From contig CALGKV010000143.1 in the NCBI GenBank assembly GCA_937930465.1, forward strand, positions 1-13,340: DNA of 13,340 nucleotides, read 5' to 3'. How positions within the stretch are numbered: the stretch's first letter is position 1; every line of letters starts with the position of its first letter. This DNA comes from Methanosuratincolales archaeon (GTDB taxonomy: Archaea > Thermoproteota > Methanomethylicia > Methanomethylicales > Methanomethylicaceae). The position numbers and the translations under genes are program-made. Under the pieces are notes generated by a model, which made no database searches, was not told the DNA's origin, and saw only the letters and a list, made by a program, of their open reading frames with translations. Positions 1-5,815 of the stretch are shown in pieces.

Positions 1-95
1 CACGCCATGTCCACTACAACAAACTTCTCGAATTTTTCGAGGTCTGATACCGTACCGGAGCCTACATCGGTACCGTACCCGTTTCGTGGTTGTTG

Positions 96-111
96 AAAAG
101 CCTTGGCTTTT
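96..111. repeat. Short perfect hairpin (7-bp arms)
   Basis: AAAAGCC and GGCTTTT form a perfect inverted repeat separated by TT. It lies 36 bases beyond the encoded CCA end of the tRNA and next to the longer hairpin at 120-143. On either strand the arms end in a short T-run, so it could help end tRNA transcription. Confidence 0.5.
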
Positions 112-119
112 TGGTTAAG

Positions 120-143
120 CTTTTTGACGCAAGCGTCAAAAAG
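120..143 (-). terminator. Perfect 11-bp hairpin just past tRNA-Gly, possible terminator
   Basis: CTTTTTGACGC and GCGTCAAAAAG form an 11-bp perfect inverted repeat around AA. Read on the minus strand it begins five bases after the encoded CCA of the tRNA, and it carries a T5 run in its first arm. Archaeal termination relies mainly on T-runs, so the T-run may be the active part and the fold may be secondary. The structure is seen directly; a terminator role is inference. Confidence 0.45.
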
Positions 144-147
144 GTTA

Positions 148-226
148 TGGTGCGGTCGCCGGGATTTGAACCCGGGATCCAAGGCTTGGGAAGCCTTTAT
201 CCTAGACCGGACTAGACCACGGCCGC
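148..226 (-). tRNA. tRNA-Gly (anticodon CCC), CCA encoded
   Basis: The reverse complement folds as a complete 76-nt tRNA plus an encoded CCA at 150-148. The D stem is GTCT/GGAT with an 11-nt loop. The anticodon stem is AAGGC/GCCTT around TTCCCAA, giving anticodon CCC (plus-strand 188-190), which reads glycine GGG codons. The variable region is 5 nt, and the T arm is CCGGG-TTCAAAT-CCCGG. The acceptor stem GCGGCCG/CGACCGC pairs at six of seven positions; pair 5-68 is C-A (plus-strand 222 and 156). The discriminator base is A. No intron is seen. It has its own TATA box upstream and sits downstream of the aEF-2 terminator. Confidence 0.95.
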
Positions 227-251
227 TCTGCCCTCACCAATTAGAGGGGTC

Positions 252-265
252 TAATTTAAAAAATC
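252..265 (-). promoter_or_regulatory. TATA-box promoter of tRNA-Gly
   Basis: On the minus strand the sequence GATTTTTTAAATTA centres near 258, about 32 bases before the mature tRNA 5' end at 226. This predicts a transcription start near 232, a few bases ahead of the tRNA. The purine-rich CGAAG just upstream could serve as the TFB recognition element. Confidence 0.6.
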
Positions 266-282
266 TTCGTTTGGCGCTTAAC

Positions 283-306
283 AAAAAAATAATGGAAAAA
301 GGGGGG
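283..306 (-). terminator. T-rich terminator after aEF-2
   Basis: Seven bases beyond the aEF-2 stop codon the minus strand reads CCCCCC then TTTTT, a short spacer and TTTTTTT. Consecutive T-runs on the coding strand are the usual archaeal intrinsic terminator. The position, between aEF-2 and the separately promoted tRNA, fits. Confidence 0.6.
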
Positions 307-313
307 TGCCGCA

Positions 314-2521
314 TCACATAGACATGAATTCCTGCGGCGTCGGCGGGTTCGGCGATAGTCCCTTCCGTTCACGGATCTTCTTGACCGTGTCGGCAATCAG
401 GCTTGATGGAACAGGCGACCACCTGGCGAATTCCGTGCCCCAGAACGCCTTGCCGGCAGTCGCGCTCCTCAGCTGGTCTGAGAGGTCGAATGTCTCCGAA
501 ACGGGGATCTCCGAGACCAAGTGCATAACTTGGCCGACCTGGTCCATGCTGATTATTTTGCCGCGCTTCCCCGCTACGATTCGGGTGACCCCGCCGAGGA
601 AGTCCTGCGGGACCTTCATATCGAGCTTGATGATGGGCTCGAGGAGGATGGGGTTGCAGGAGAGGAAACCGCAGAACATTGCATCACGCATAGCCGGCAT
701 TATCTGACCCGGTCCCCTGTGCGCAGGATCCTCATGGACGTTTGCATCGACGAGCAATACCTTGAGGCCCCTTATCGGCTCTCTCGCGAGCGGGCCCTCA
801 GAGACATTGAGGCGGAAAGCCTGGATTATGGTGTCCTTGATCTCTCGGATGTACTGCAAGCCCTTGGTGGCATCGACCAAAACGTTCACGTAGCTGTCGA
901 TTGCCCAAATGCCCTTTGCCTCCTCGTTGTCCCAGCCTGCCTTCTCCCTCAGGATCCTGACTCTCTCCTTGGAGTCCATGTCCTCGTATATGACCCCCTG
1001 CTGTATCAGATCGATCGTCTCCTGGTTGAGAGGCTCGACCTTCAGGTAGAGGCGGTTGTGCTTGTTCGGTGACTTGCCCTCGAAGGGCCCTCCTGACCCG
1101 GTGAGGCTCTCCCTGTACACGACAATTGGCGGGGTGGTGGTTATCTCTATCCCGCCTGTCCTCTGCTTCAGATCCCACAGGGCGATCTCAAGGTGGAGGC
1201 TGCCCATGCCTGCGATGAGGTACTCGCCGGTCTCCTGGTTGATCTTGACTGAGAGTGTCGGATCTTCGATAGCCATCTTGTGGAGCGCGTCGATAAGCTT
1301 CGGGAGGTCCCTGCTGTACTTCGGCTCGATCGCCACGGTCACGACCGGGTCGCTTATGTACTTCATCTTCTCGAACGGGAACATCGCTTCCTTGTCAGCC
1401 GGCCTCACGAGGGTCTCGCCTGCACGCGCATTGTCGAGACCGAGAAGCGCCACGATGTTTCCGGAAGCCATCTCAGGGCAGATCTCCCGGTACGGGCCCA
1501 TATAGAGGCTGACCTGCTGCACCCTGCCTTCGCTCTTCGACATTAGACCGTAGAGCTGCTCGCCTTCATGTATCGTTCCCGAGAATATCCTGCCGGTCAC
1601 GACTGGTCCCGCATGAGGATCAACAATGACCTTGTTGACGCAGATCACAAGAGGGCCTTTCTCGTCGCAGTTTAGCATAGCCTGACCTATGGGCGAGTTT
1701 ATATCGCCCCTCCAGATCTTGGGGATCCTGTACTTCTGCGCCTCGACTGGGTTTGGGACATGGTCTACAGCCATGTCCAAGATTGCGATGTGCAGAGGGA
1801 ACTCCTTCTGCAGGCGCTCTATCTCGCCCTTGTTGTAGGCGTCGATCACGTCTGAGAATTTCATGCCCTTCGCCTTTATTATAGGGAGAGTGAAGCCCCA
1901 CTTGTGGAGGGCTGAACCGAACGCGACCTGTCCCTTGTCAGGGTTGACCTTCCACTTGTCCTTGAATTCAGGATCAGCGTATGTCTCAAGGAGTGCGTTG
2001 AAGTCGCGTATGATCTTGAGGAGCCGCTCCAAAATCTCCTGGGGGCTCAGCCTGAGCTCTTTTATCAGGCGATCAACCTTGTTCACGTAGAGCAGCGGCC
2101 TGACCTTCTCGTCCATTGCCTGCCTCAAAACAGTCTCTGTCTGGGTCATCACGCCCTCGACGCTGTCGACTACGACTATCCCGCCGTCCATCACCCTGAG
2201 CGACCTGGTCACATGCCCTGTGAAGTCGACGTGTCCTGGCGTGTCGATTAGGTTGATCACATAGTTCTGGTCGTTCTTCTCGTGGAGAAGGCTTACGTTT
2301 GCAGCCTTGACTGTCATCTGCCTCAGCTGTTCGATCTCCACATAATCGAGCGCGAGCGCCTGCGCGGCGATCTTCTGGGATATGAGGCCCGCACCGGCCA
2401 ACAGGCTGTCCGAGAGAGTCGTCTTCCCATGATCCACGTGGGCAAGGGTACCGATGTTCCGGACATTGAGCTTATTGCTCATGAGTTTTATGATTTCTTC
2501 AGTCTGTTTATACTTCGGCAA
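314..2521 (-). CDS. fusA: Translation elongation factor aEF-2
   Basis: This is the archaeal EF-2 GTPase, which translocates peptidyl-tRNA and mRNA on the ribosome after each peptide bond. From a TTG at 2521 it is 735 residues, the usual family length. Motifs seen are the P-loop AHVDHGKT (27-34), switch I RQMTV (67-71, invariant Thr70), DTPGH (93-97), NKVD (147-150), and the domain IV loop DPAHRGPGQ. His601 in that loop is the expected diphthamide site. I chose the TTG start because GAGGCG lies 6 bases upstream and because the resulting N-terminus (MPKYKQTEEIIKLM) matches the family. A further TTG at 2554 would add 11 unlikely residues, and the ATG at residue 14 would remove conserved ones. 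Switch I reads RQMTV instead of the common RGITI, which I recall from crenarchaeal homologues. It has its own promoter and T-rich terminator, so it is probably transcribed alone. Confidence 0.97.
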   Translation of the reverse strand: MPKYKQTEEIIKLMSNKLNVRNIGTLAHVDHGKTTLSDSLLAGAGLISQKIAAQALALDYVEIEQLRQMTVKAANVSLLHEKNDQNYVINLIDTPGHVDFTGHVTRSLRVMDGGIVVVDSVEGVMTQTETVLRQAMDEKVRPLLYVNKVDRLIKELRLSPQEILERLLKIIRDFNALLETYADPEFKDKWKVNPDKGQVAFGSALHKWGFTLPIIKAKGMKFSDVIDAYNKGEIERLQKEFPLHIAILDMAVDHVPNPVEAQKYRIPKIWRGDINSPIGQAMLNCDEKGPLVICVNKVIVDPHAGPVVTGRIFSGTIHEGEQLYGLMSKSEGRVQQVSLYMGPYREICPEMASGNIVALLGLDNARAGETLVRPADKEAMFPFEKMKYISDPVVTVAIEPKYSRDLPKLIDALHKMAIEDPTLSVKINQETGEYLIAGMGSLHLEIALWDLKQRTGGIEITTTPPIVVYRESLTGSGGPFEGKSPNKHNRLYLKVEPLNQETIDLIQQGVIYEDMDSKERVRILREKAGWDNEEAKGIWAIDSYVNVLVDATKGLQYIREIKDTIIQAFRLNVSEGPLAREPIRGLKVLLVDANVHEDPAHRGPGQIMPAMRDAMFCGFLSCNPILLEPIIKLDMKVPQDFLGGVTRIVAGKRGKIISMDQVGQVMHLVSEIPVSETFDLSDQLRSATAGKAFWGTEFARWSPVPSSLIADTVKKIRERKGLSPNPPTPQEFMSM

Positions 2522-2527
2522 TTTAAA

Positions 2528-2577
2528 CGCCTCGCTACAGAAGGCGAAGCGCAAGCTAGTTTTTAAAAGTTTCTTAA
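2528..2577 (-). promoter_or_regulatory. Promoter and ribosome binding site of aEF-2
   Basis: The minus strand carries a TATA-like CTTTTAAAA at 2561-2569, preceded by the purine-rich TTAAGAAA (2570-2577) that could be the BRE. A start about 26 bases downstream falls near 2539 and gives a leader of about 18 nt. That leader contains GAGGCG (2533-2528), 6 bases before the TTG start, which is the main reason for accepting TTG. Confidence 0.6.
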
Positions 2578-2601
2578 TCCGGGCTCAATGAGGGAGTGTG
2601 C

Positions 2602-2627
2602 GCGCGGCTGGAAGACCAGCTTCGCGC
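2602..2627. repeat. GC-rich hairpin between hexuloisomerase and aEF-2
   Basis: GCGCGGCTGG pairs with CCAGC-TT-CGCGC around the 4-nt loop AAGA, giving a ten-pair stem with a two-base bulge. It lies about 25 bases after the hexuloisomerase stop and upstream of the aEF-2 TATA box. No T-run follows it on the minus strand. It may stabilise the 3' end of the hexuloisomerase mRNA, but its role is unknown. Confidence 0.4.
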
Positions 2628-2652
2628 AGACCGCATGGGAAACAGGCTCGAA

Positions 2653-3264
2653 TCACTCGATCGTGGCGTGCCGCTTCTTCAGATCGGTCTCAGTTGCGCC
2701 CAGTCGCTGCATGAGTTCGGCAACGAGGCTGTCAAGGAATATGTTCAGGGTCACCTCGAAGAGCGTTCCCAGCGGCGCGAGTGGCTCATGGGATCCGAGT
2801 ATCTGCCGGATCACATAGTCGTCCTCTGTTGCAAGCTTTGTCCTGCCAGGGATGATTATGCACTGATCGGAGAGCTTTGCCAATGCCGAGTCTCTGTGGG
2901 AGGTAATCGCGAGTATCTTAGCCCCAATCTCCTTCCCAGCCGTCGCGGAGGTGACAACCATCCTAGTGGTTCCGGACCCAGAGATCGATATTATGAGGTC
3001 CCCCTGTCCGAGGGCAGGCGTTATTGTTTCCCCAAAGACATAGACATTGAAGCCCAAGTGCATCAGGCGCATCGCAAATGCCTTCCCGGCAAGGCCTGAT
3101 CTGCCCGCACCGATGACCATTATCTTCTTGCCCTCTTTTTTGGTGTCTATGAGCAGCGAAATTGCATTCTCCACCTCGTCATCACTGATAATCTTCGAGG
3201 CGTACAGGACATAATTTGCCATTTCGCGCATGAAGCACTTAACCAGGCAGTCTTTTGACGACAT
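2653..3264 (-). CDS. hxlB: 6-phospho-3-hexuloisomerase (PHI), SIS domain
   Basis: The product interconverts fructose 6-phosphate and D-arabino-3-hexulose 6-phosphate in the ribulose monophosphate pathway. Archaea lacking the oxidative pentose phosphate route run this pathway in reverse to make ribulose 5-phosphate. From ATG 3264 the protein has 203 residues. It holds a single SIS domain with the motifs GAGRSGLAGKAFAMRLMHLG (about 52-71), VFGETITP (76-83), the phosphosugar-binding ISGSGTT (94-100), the active-site-type GTLFE with Glu160, and RHATIE at the C-terminus. This closely follows the archaeal PHI pattern. A TTG at 3297 would add 11 residues of low similarity, while an ATG at 3231 inside would still leave the fold intact, so the start is uncertain. 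The partner hexulose-6-phosphate synthase is not in the window. It lies 69-100 nt after ecfT and may have its own promoter. Confidence 0.92.
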   Translation of the reverse strand: MSSKDCLVKCFMREMANYVLYASKIISDDEVENAISLLIDTKKEGKKIMVIGAGRSGLAGKAFAMRLMHLGFNVYVFGETITPALGQGDLIISISGSGTTRMVVTSATAGKEIGAKILAITSHRDSALAKLSDQCIIIPGRTKLATEDDYVIRQILGSHEPLAPLGTLFEVTLNIFLDSLVAELMQRLGATETDLKKRHATIE

Positions 3265-3293
3265 AGTTCTCAGAGAAGGAGTAGAATTTTTCG

Positions 3294-3304
3294 TCAATTT
3301 AACT
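3294..3304 (-). promoter_or_regulatory. Weak candidate TATA box for hexuloisomerase
   Basis: The minus strand reads AGTTAAATTGA, centred near 3299, about 35 bases before the ATG at 3264. It would place the transcription start near 3273 with a leader of about 10 nt. The match to the TATA consensus is moderate, and the gene could instead be read from the ecf promoter. Confidence 0.3.
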
Positions 3305-3365
3305 CTGTCGGCACGCCACCCCCACCCAGCAGATCCCGCCGCAGGAAATGCGGGACATCACCAGG

Positions 3366-4115
3366 TCACAATAGCAAATTGACGGTGAACAACACTAGAG
3401 CCGAACCAAGTGCAGCCGAGATGAACAGGAAGTCGCCACGACCCATCTTCAGGACGTACAGCGAGGTCCTCTTTTTGCTTGCCCCAAATGCGCGGGACTC
3501 CATTGCGTCGGCGACCAGTTCGGCCCTGCGGAAGGAGCTGATTATGAGCGGTATGAGGACGGGGACATAGTTCCTGATCCTAGAGATGAAATTCCCCTTC
3601 TCCATCTCTAGCCCCCTCGATCTCTGTGCGTCCATTATGTACTGCGCCTCCCTGCTGAGGGTTGGGACGAACCGCATAGCCATGTTGAACGTCAGGGCAT
3701 AGTCGTAAGGGATCTTGAGCTGGACCATAGATTGGGTGAGGTCCTCAGGCGAAGTTGTCAAGAAGAATATCGAGAAGACGGAGATCAAGTTAAGGAACCG
3801 GAGAGACATCGCTATCGCCGAGACTGCGGCGTCGAGCAGGCTGCCTGAGTAATAGGCAGTGGGGGCGAAGTTGAAGATGAATATGAAGACAATGAAGAAC
3901 AGCGACCCTCTCAATGACTGACTCCACCTGGCGGATATCTTGCCCAAGTACACCATTGGCAAGAAAGACAGGAAGATGATGAGAAGGGCTATGGGGTTCG
4001 TGAAATACACGACGAGCGAGGTGAAGAGAATCAGGTAGACCAGCTTGGAGCGGGGATCGATCCTGTGTAGGATCGTCGCTCCCCTCCTGTACTCGAAAGC
4101 CTTGAAGACCTTCAC
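3366..4115 (-). CDS. ecfT: ECF transporter transmembrane component EcfT (CbiQ family)
   Basis: This is the membrane coupling protein of an energy-coupling factor importer. It joins the two ATPases to a substrate-binding S protein for vitamin or metal uptake. From GTG 4115 it has 249 residues, typical of EcfT, with hydrophobic segments near 24-38, 40-56, 70-85, 100-119, 165-183 and 229-247. The two cytoplasmic coupling motifs are visible as QRSRG (S156-R157-G158) and MESRA (S187-R188-A189), which dock into the ATPases. The chosen GTG overlaps the upstream ecfA stop as GTGA and has GAGGTG nine bases ahead. A GTG at 4127 would add four residues. It is the last gene of a three-gene module, and no S component is adjacent. 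Confidence 0.92.
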   Translation of the reverse strand: MKVFKAFEYRRGATILHRIDPRSKLVYLILFTSLVVYFTNPIALLIIFLSFLPMVYLGKISARWSQSLRGSLFFIVFIFIFNFAPTAYYSGSLLDAAVSAIAMSLRFLNLISVFSIFFLTTSPEDLTQSMVQLKIPYDYALTFNMAMRFVPTLSREAQYIMDAQRSRGLEMEKGNFISRIRNYVPVLIPLIISSFRRAELVADAMESRAFGASKKRTSLYVLKMGRGDFLFISAALGSALVLFTVNLLL

Positions 4116-4927
4116 TTCTGATCGCACCTCAGAATCTGCCTAATCTCTTCGACTATCATTTCGGTGTTGATCGATGGGGTGCTCAGCCCAATTTTCCAGG
4201 AGAGCTCCGCCAGTTGCGGCGGCAATATTGAGGATGCGTCCATGACGTCTTCCCTAACCAGGATCTCCTCGGTCGGGCCGTCTGCGATGACCTTGCCCTT
4301 GGACATCACGACGACCCGGGGTATGAAGTCCGCGACGAACTCAATATCGTGCGTCACCACGATCACGGTCTTCCCCTGCCTGTTCAGCTTGGCGAGCGTA
4401 GAGGCCAGCCTTGTCTTCTGGAGGTTGTCCTGCCCTGTTGTGGGTTCATCAAGAACGATGATCTGGGGGTCATAGCACAGCACCGATGCTAACGAAACGC
4501 GCTTCTTCTCCCCACCGCTCAGCGTGAACGGCGATCGGTCGCGGTAGTTGGAGAGCCTGAATTCGATCAAAGCCCATTCCACTCTCTTCGCGATCTCCTC
4601 CGGCGGCAGGCCGAAGTTGACAAGTGCGAAGGAGAGCTCCTTCTCGACGGTCTCTGCAAAGAGCATGTGGTCAGGGTTCTGGAAGACGAGACCTACCTTT
4701 TTTGCAAGCGTCGCGACGGTGGTCTCCCTTGTGTCAATCCCCTCGACGATCACGCGCCCACGCTGGGGCTTGAGGAGGCCGTTCAAGTGTTTGACAAGCG
4801 TTGTCTTGCCAGCGCCGTTCTCGCCAACGATGGCCAAGAGCTCGGAATCCCCGATTTCCAAATCCACACCGTCAAGAGCGCTTATCCCCTCCCCGTAGGA
4901 ATATGTGACCCCGTCTATGCTGATCAA
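4112..4927 (-). CDS. ecfA: ECF transporter ATP-binding protein EcfA (second copy)
   Basis: This is one of two ABC ATPases that power the ECF importer. It has 271 residues with Walker A GENGAGKT (35-42), a Q-loop in VFQNP (Gln83), the ABC signature LSGGE (136-140), Walker B IVLDEPT (147-153) and the switch His193 in VTHD. An extra C-terminal stretch (about 225-271) is common in EcfA proteins. The TTG start overlaps the stop of the upstream ecfA in TTGA, and GGGGG lies several bases ahead inside that gene, so translation is probably coupled. After the Walker B motif it has GQD where the common D-loop is SALD or NLD, so its half of the paired ATP site may differ from that of its partner. It is clearly a paralogue of the upstream gene rather than a recent duplicate. 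Confidence 0.95.
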   Translation of the reverse strand: MISIDGVTYSYGEGISALDGVDLEIGDSELLAIVGENGAGKTTLVKHLNGLLKPQRGRVIVEGIDTRETTVATLAKKVGLVFQNPDHMLFAETVEKELSFALVNFGLPPEEIAKRVEWALIEFRLSNYRDRSPFTLSGGEKKRVSLASVLCYDPQIIVLDEPTTGQDNLQKTRLASTLAKLNRQGKTVIVVTHDIEFVADFIPRVVVMSKGKVIADGPTEEILVREDVMDASSILPPQLAELSWKIGLSTPSINTEMIVEEIRQILRCDQK

Positions 4928-5778
4928 TAAGACATCCCCCTTATGTAGGTAGCTAGCTCTTCGGGAGTCAGGAACCTCAGCGGTTCCCCAATGAGGCTTG
5001 AAAGGCGCTTGGAAACCTGCACCACCTTCGGGAGGCCGACCCCAAGCTCGGAGACCTTATCGGAATAGAGCACTTCCCTGGGCGGCCCATCGGCAGCTAC
5101 ACGGCCACCTTCAAAGACCACGCACCTGTCTACCAAGTGGCTGATCATCTCCAGCCTGTGTTCGACCAGTATGACTGTGACCCCGTTTTTATTCAGCTTG
5201 TGCATCAGCTCCAGAACCGATTTGGCACTCACAGGATCAAGATTGGCAGTAGGCTCGTCGAGGACAAGCACTTTTGGCTTCATTGCCAGGAGGGCAGCAA
5301 TCGCGACCTTCTGCTGCTCTCCGCCCGAGAGCTCCTCAGGGGATTTCTCTTTAAGGTGCGTTATGCCGACAATCTCAAGCGCCTCCTCCACGCGCATCGC
5401 GATCTCTTCCCTTGGGAGGGCTAAGTTCTCGGGACCAAAAGCGACCTCGCGCTCGACAGTGGTGCAAAATAGCTCGTTTTCTGGGTTCTGGAAGACGAGA
5501 CCGACCCGCTGGGCCAGCTCGTAGACTGGTGTTGACGTGGTTAGCAGCCCGTCCACCATGACTGTTCCTTTGAAGTCGCCCCCGTATGAATTTGGTATTA
5601 GCCCGTTCAAGGCCCTGCAGAAGGTCGTCTTTCCGCACCCGCTCGGTCCGGTGACGAGAACGAACTCGCCGGGCTCTGCCCTGAAGTTGACGTCGATCAG
5701 GCTTGGGGCATCCGATTCGGGGTAGGTGTAGCTGAGCCCTCTGACCTCAATGATCGCCAAAGCCATCACCGGGAGCAT
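4924..5778 (-). CDS. ecfA: ECF transporter ATP-binding protein EcfA (first copy)
   Basis: This is the first ATPase of the ECF importer module. It has 284 residues with Walker A GPSGCGKT (44-51), the Q-loop VFQNPE (Gln97), the signature LSGGEQ (150-155), Walker B LVLDEPTANLD (171-181) and the switch His207 in VEHR. Asn-rich PNSYGG (62-67) is typical of this subfamily. The ATG at 5778 lies about 26 bases downstream of a TATA-like box, which suggests a leaderless or nearly leaderless mRNA, and no Shine-Dalgarno is present there. A second ATG at 5766 would drop four residues. It heads the operon ecfA-ecfA-ecfT with TTGA and GTGA overlaps. Confidence 0.95.
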   Translation of the reverse strand: MLPVMALAIIEVRGLSYTYPESDAPSLIDVNFRAEPGEFVLVTGPSGCGKTTFCRALNGLIPNSYGGDFKGTVMVDGLLTTSTPVYELAQRVGLVFQNPENELFCTTVEREVAFGPENLALPREEIAMRVEEALEIVGITHLKEKSPEELSGGEQQKVAIAALLAMKPKVLVLDEPTANLDPVSAKSVLELMHKLNKNGVTVILVEHRLEMISHLVDRCVVFEGGRVAADGPPREVLYSDKVSELGVGLPKVVQVSKRLSSLIGEPLRFLTPEELATYIRGMSY

Positions 5779-5792
5779 TAATCAGAGAATTC

Positions 5793-5815
5793 GTAGCTCT
5801 AATAAATGTAGCTAC
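5793..5815. promoter_or_regulatory. TATA box of the ecf operon inside an inverted repeat (candidate operator)
   Basis: On the minus strand ATTTATTA (5807-5800) is centred 26 bases before the ecfA ATG at 5778, the spacing of a leaderless archaeal promoter. It is flanked by GTAGCT (5793-5798) and AGCTAC (5810-5815), a perfect inverted repeat around 11 bases. GTAGCTAC at 5808-5815 is itself an 8-bp palindrome. A repressor bound here would cover the TATA box. The repeat is seen directly; the operator role is inference. Confidence 0.45.

Larger units (their letters stand above)
1..147. other. Palindrome-rich stretch downstream of tRNA-Gly; no convincing complete gene
   Basis: This stretch lies beyond the 3' end of the minus-strand tRNA and holds several perfect inverted repeats: 27-41 (6-bp arms, 3-nt loop), the 8-bp palindrome CGGTACCG at 68-75, 96-111 (7-bp arms, 2-nt loop) and 120-143 (11-bp arms). 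The 9-mer TACCGTACC is also directly repeated at 48-56 and 71-79. On the minus strand one frame stays open from inside the tRNA to the window edge and reads plausibly as protein near the edge (GSGTVSDLEKFEKFVVVDMA). I see no good start codon with a Shine-Dalgarno or TATA box for it. A partial gene leaving the window at position 1 is possible but not established. Confidence 0.4.

Noticed and set aside
103..321. Plus-strand frame of 72 codons across the tRNA (reads GRRDLNPGSKAW...)
   Set aside because: It is the antisense of the tRNA gene and its flanks; this peptide is a well-known type of false prediction over tRNAs.
521..1072. 183-codon plus-strand frame opposite aEF-2
   Set aside because: It is an antisense shadow of a certain gene, without a promoter or recognisable domain.
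798..1178. 126-codon minus-strand frame inside aEF-2
   Set aside because: It lies in another frame of the aEF-2 coding sequence, has biased Arg/Gly/Gln composition and shows no family motif.
3332..3354. GC inverted repeat TCCCGC...GCGGGA before hexuloisomerase as a terminator or riboswitch
   Set aside because: The stem is only 6 bp with a 10-nt loop and no T-run, and the region is too short for a known riboswitch.
4112..5778. Two ecfA genes as a recent tandem duplication
   Set aside because: The proteins share the ABC motifs but differ widely elsewhere, as expected of the ancient EcfA1/EcfA2 pair.
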